DNA from: Acidobacteriaceae bacterium
GTDB taxonomy: Bacteria > Acidobacteriota > Terriglobia > Terriglobales > Acidobacteriaceae
Direction: 5' to 3'
NCBI GenBank assembly: GCA_003165455.1
Contig: PLUJ01000127.1
Span: 6,804 to 12,063, forward strand
Length of the DNA: 5,260 nt
Numbering within the stretch: the stretch's first letter is position 1; the number at the start of each line of letters is the position of its first letter. The translations under genes were made by a program, and so were the position numbers. Shown here piece by piece: positions 5,163 to 5,260 of this stretch. A model generated the notes under the pieces. The model was given only the letters and a program-made list of their open reading frames with translations, searched no databases and was not told where the DNA came from.

Positions 5163-5260
5163 ATGCTAGACATGATCGGCCGCACCATTTCTCACTATCG
5201 CATCGTTGAAAAAATCGGCGGCGGTGGTATGGGTGTGGTGTACGAGGCGGAGGACCTGAA
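5163..5260 (+). CDS. Ser/Thr protein kinase (Hanks/PknB type), N-terminus only
   Basis: The first 32 codons read MLDMIGRTISHYRIVEKIGGGGMGVVYEAEDL, and the gene continues beyond the window edge. The segment YRIVEKIGGGGMGVVYEAED is kinase subdomain I: the glycine-rich ATP-binding loop GxGxxGxV and the following strand that leads to the catalytic Lys of subdomain II, which lies outside the window. 'MIGxTISHYRIVEKIGGGGMGVVY' is the typical opening of the large Pkn-type kinases of Acidobacteriota, often fused to TPR, WD40/TolB-like or CHASE regions; what follows here is unseen. ATG 5163 gives the longest form. ATG 5172 gives MIGRTISHYR, the usual family start, and may be the true one; neither has a good Shine-Dalgarno. 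An in-frame TGA at 5130 bounds the frame upstream. Confidence 0.9.
   Translation, partial: MLDMIGRTISHYRIVEKIGGGGMGVVYEAEDL

Overview
The window looks like chromosomal DNA from an Acidobacteriota member (Terriglobia-like). The evidence is indirect. The serine/threonine kinase N-terminus at the right edge, the small Cys-containing membrane-anchored protein of DUF5818 type and the VapB remnant are all of kinds that are common in that phylum, and base composition is moderately GC-rich. No rRNA or other phylogenetic marker is present.

Layout. On the minus strand, positions ~2-402 hold what looks like a decayed VapBC toxin-antitoxin pair: a shortened AbrB-type antitoxin ORF, then broken pieces of a possible PIN toxin. 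Also on the minus strand, 458-1417 is an intact zinc-less medium-chain dehydrogenase/reductase (quinone oxidoreductase type). A divergent intergenic region follows, carrying a 14-bp tandem repeat and a perfect 16-bp palindrome. It leads into a membrane-anchored PIN-TRAM protein (YacL type) on the plus strand at 1723-2814, which starts at a GTG behind a strong Shine-Dalgarno. Only 6 bp separate it from the convergent DUF5818-like gene (2821-3246, minus).

The ~370-bp gap at 3247-3618 contains the most notable non-coding element: a perfect palindrome at 3325-3340, TGTTCCACGTGGAACA, which matches the bacterial parS centromere consensus. It suggests this locus lies in the origin-proximal part of the chromosome. 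Next come a receiver-only response regulator (3619-4065, minus, TTG start), a 438-bp gap without a recognisable gene, an outer-membrane beta-barrel protein with a signal peptide (4504-5025, plus), and the first 32 codons of a Pkn-type Ser/Thr kinase (5163 to the window edge, plus) behind a good sigma70-type promoter.

The genes do not form one pathway. They are mostly single-gene units with alternating strands. I see no clear undescribed multi-gene system. The best leads are the parS site, the toxin-antitoxin relic, and the palindrome in the PIN-TRAM leader.
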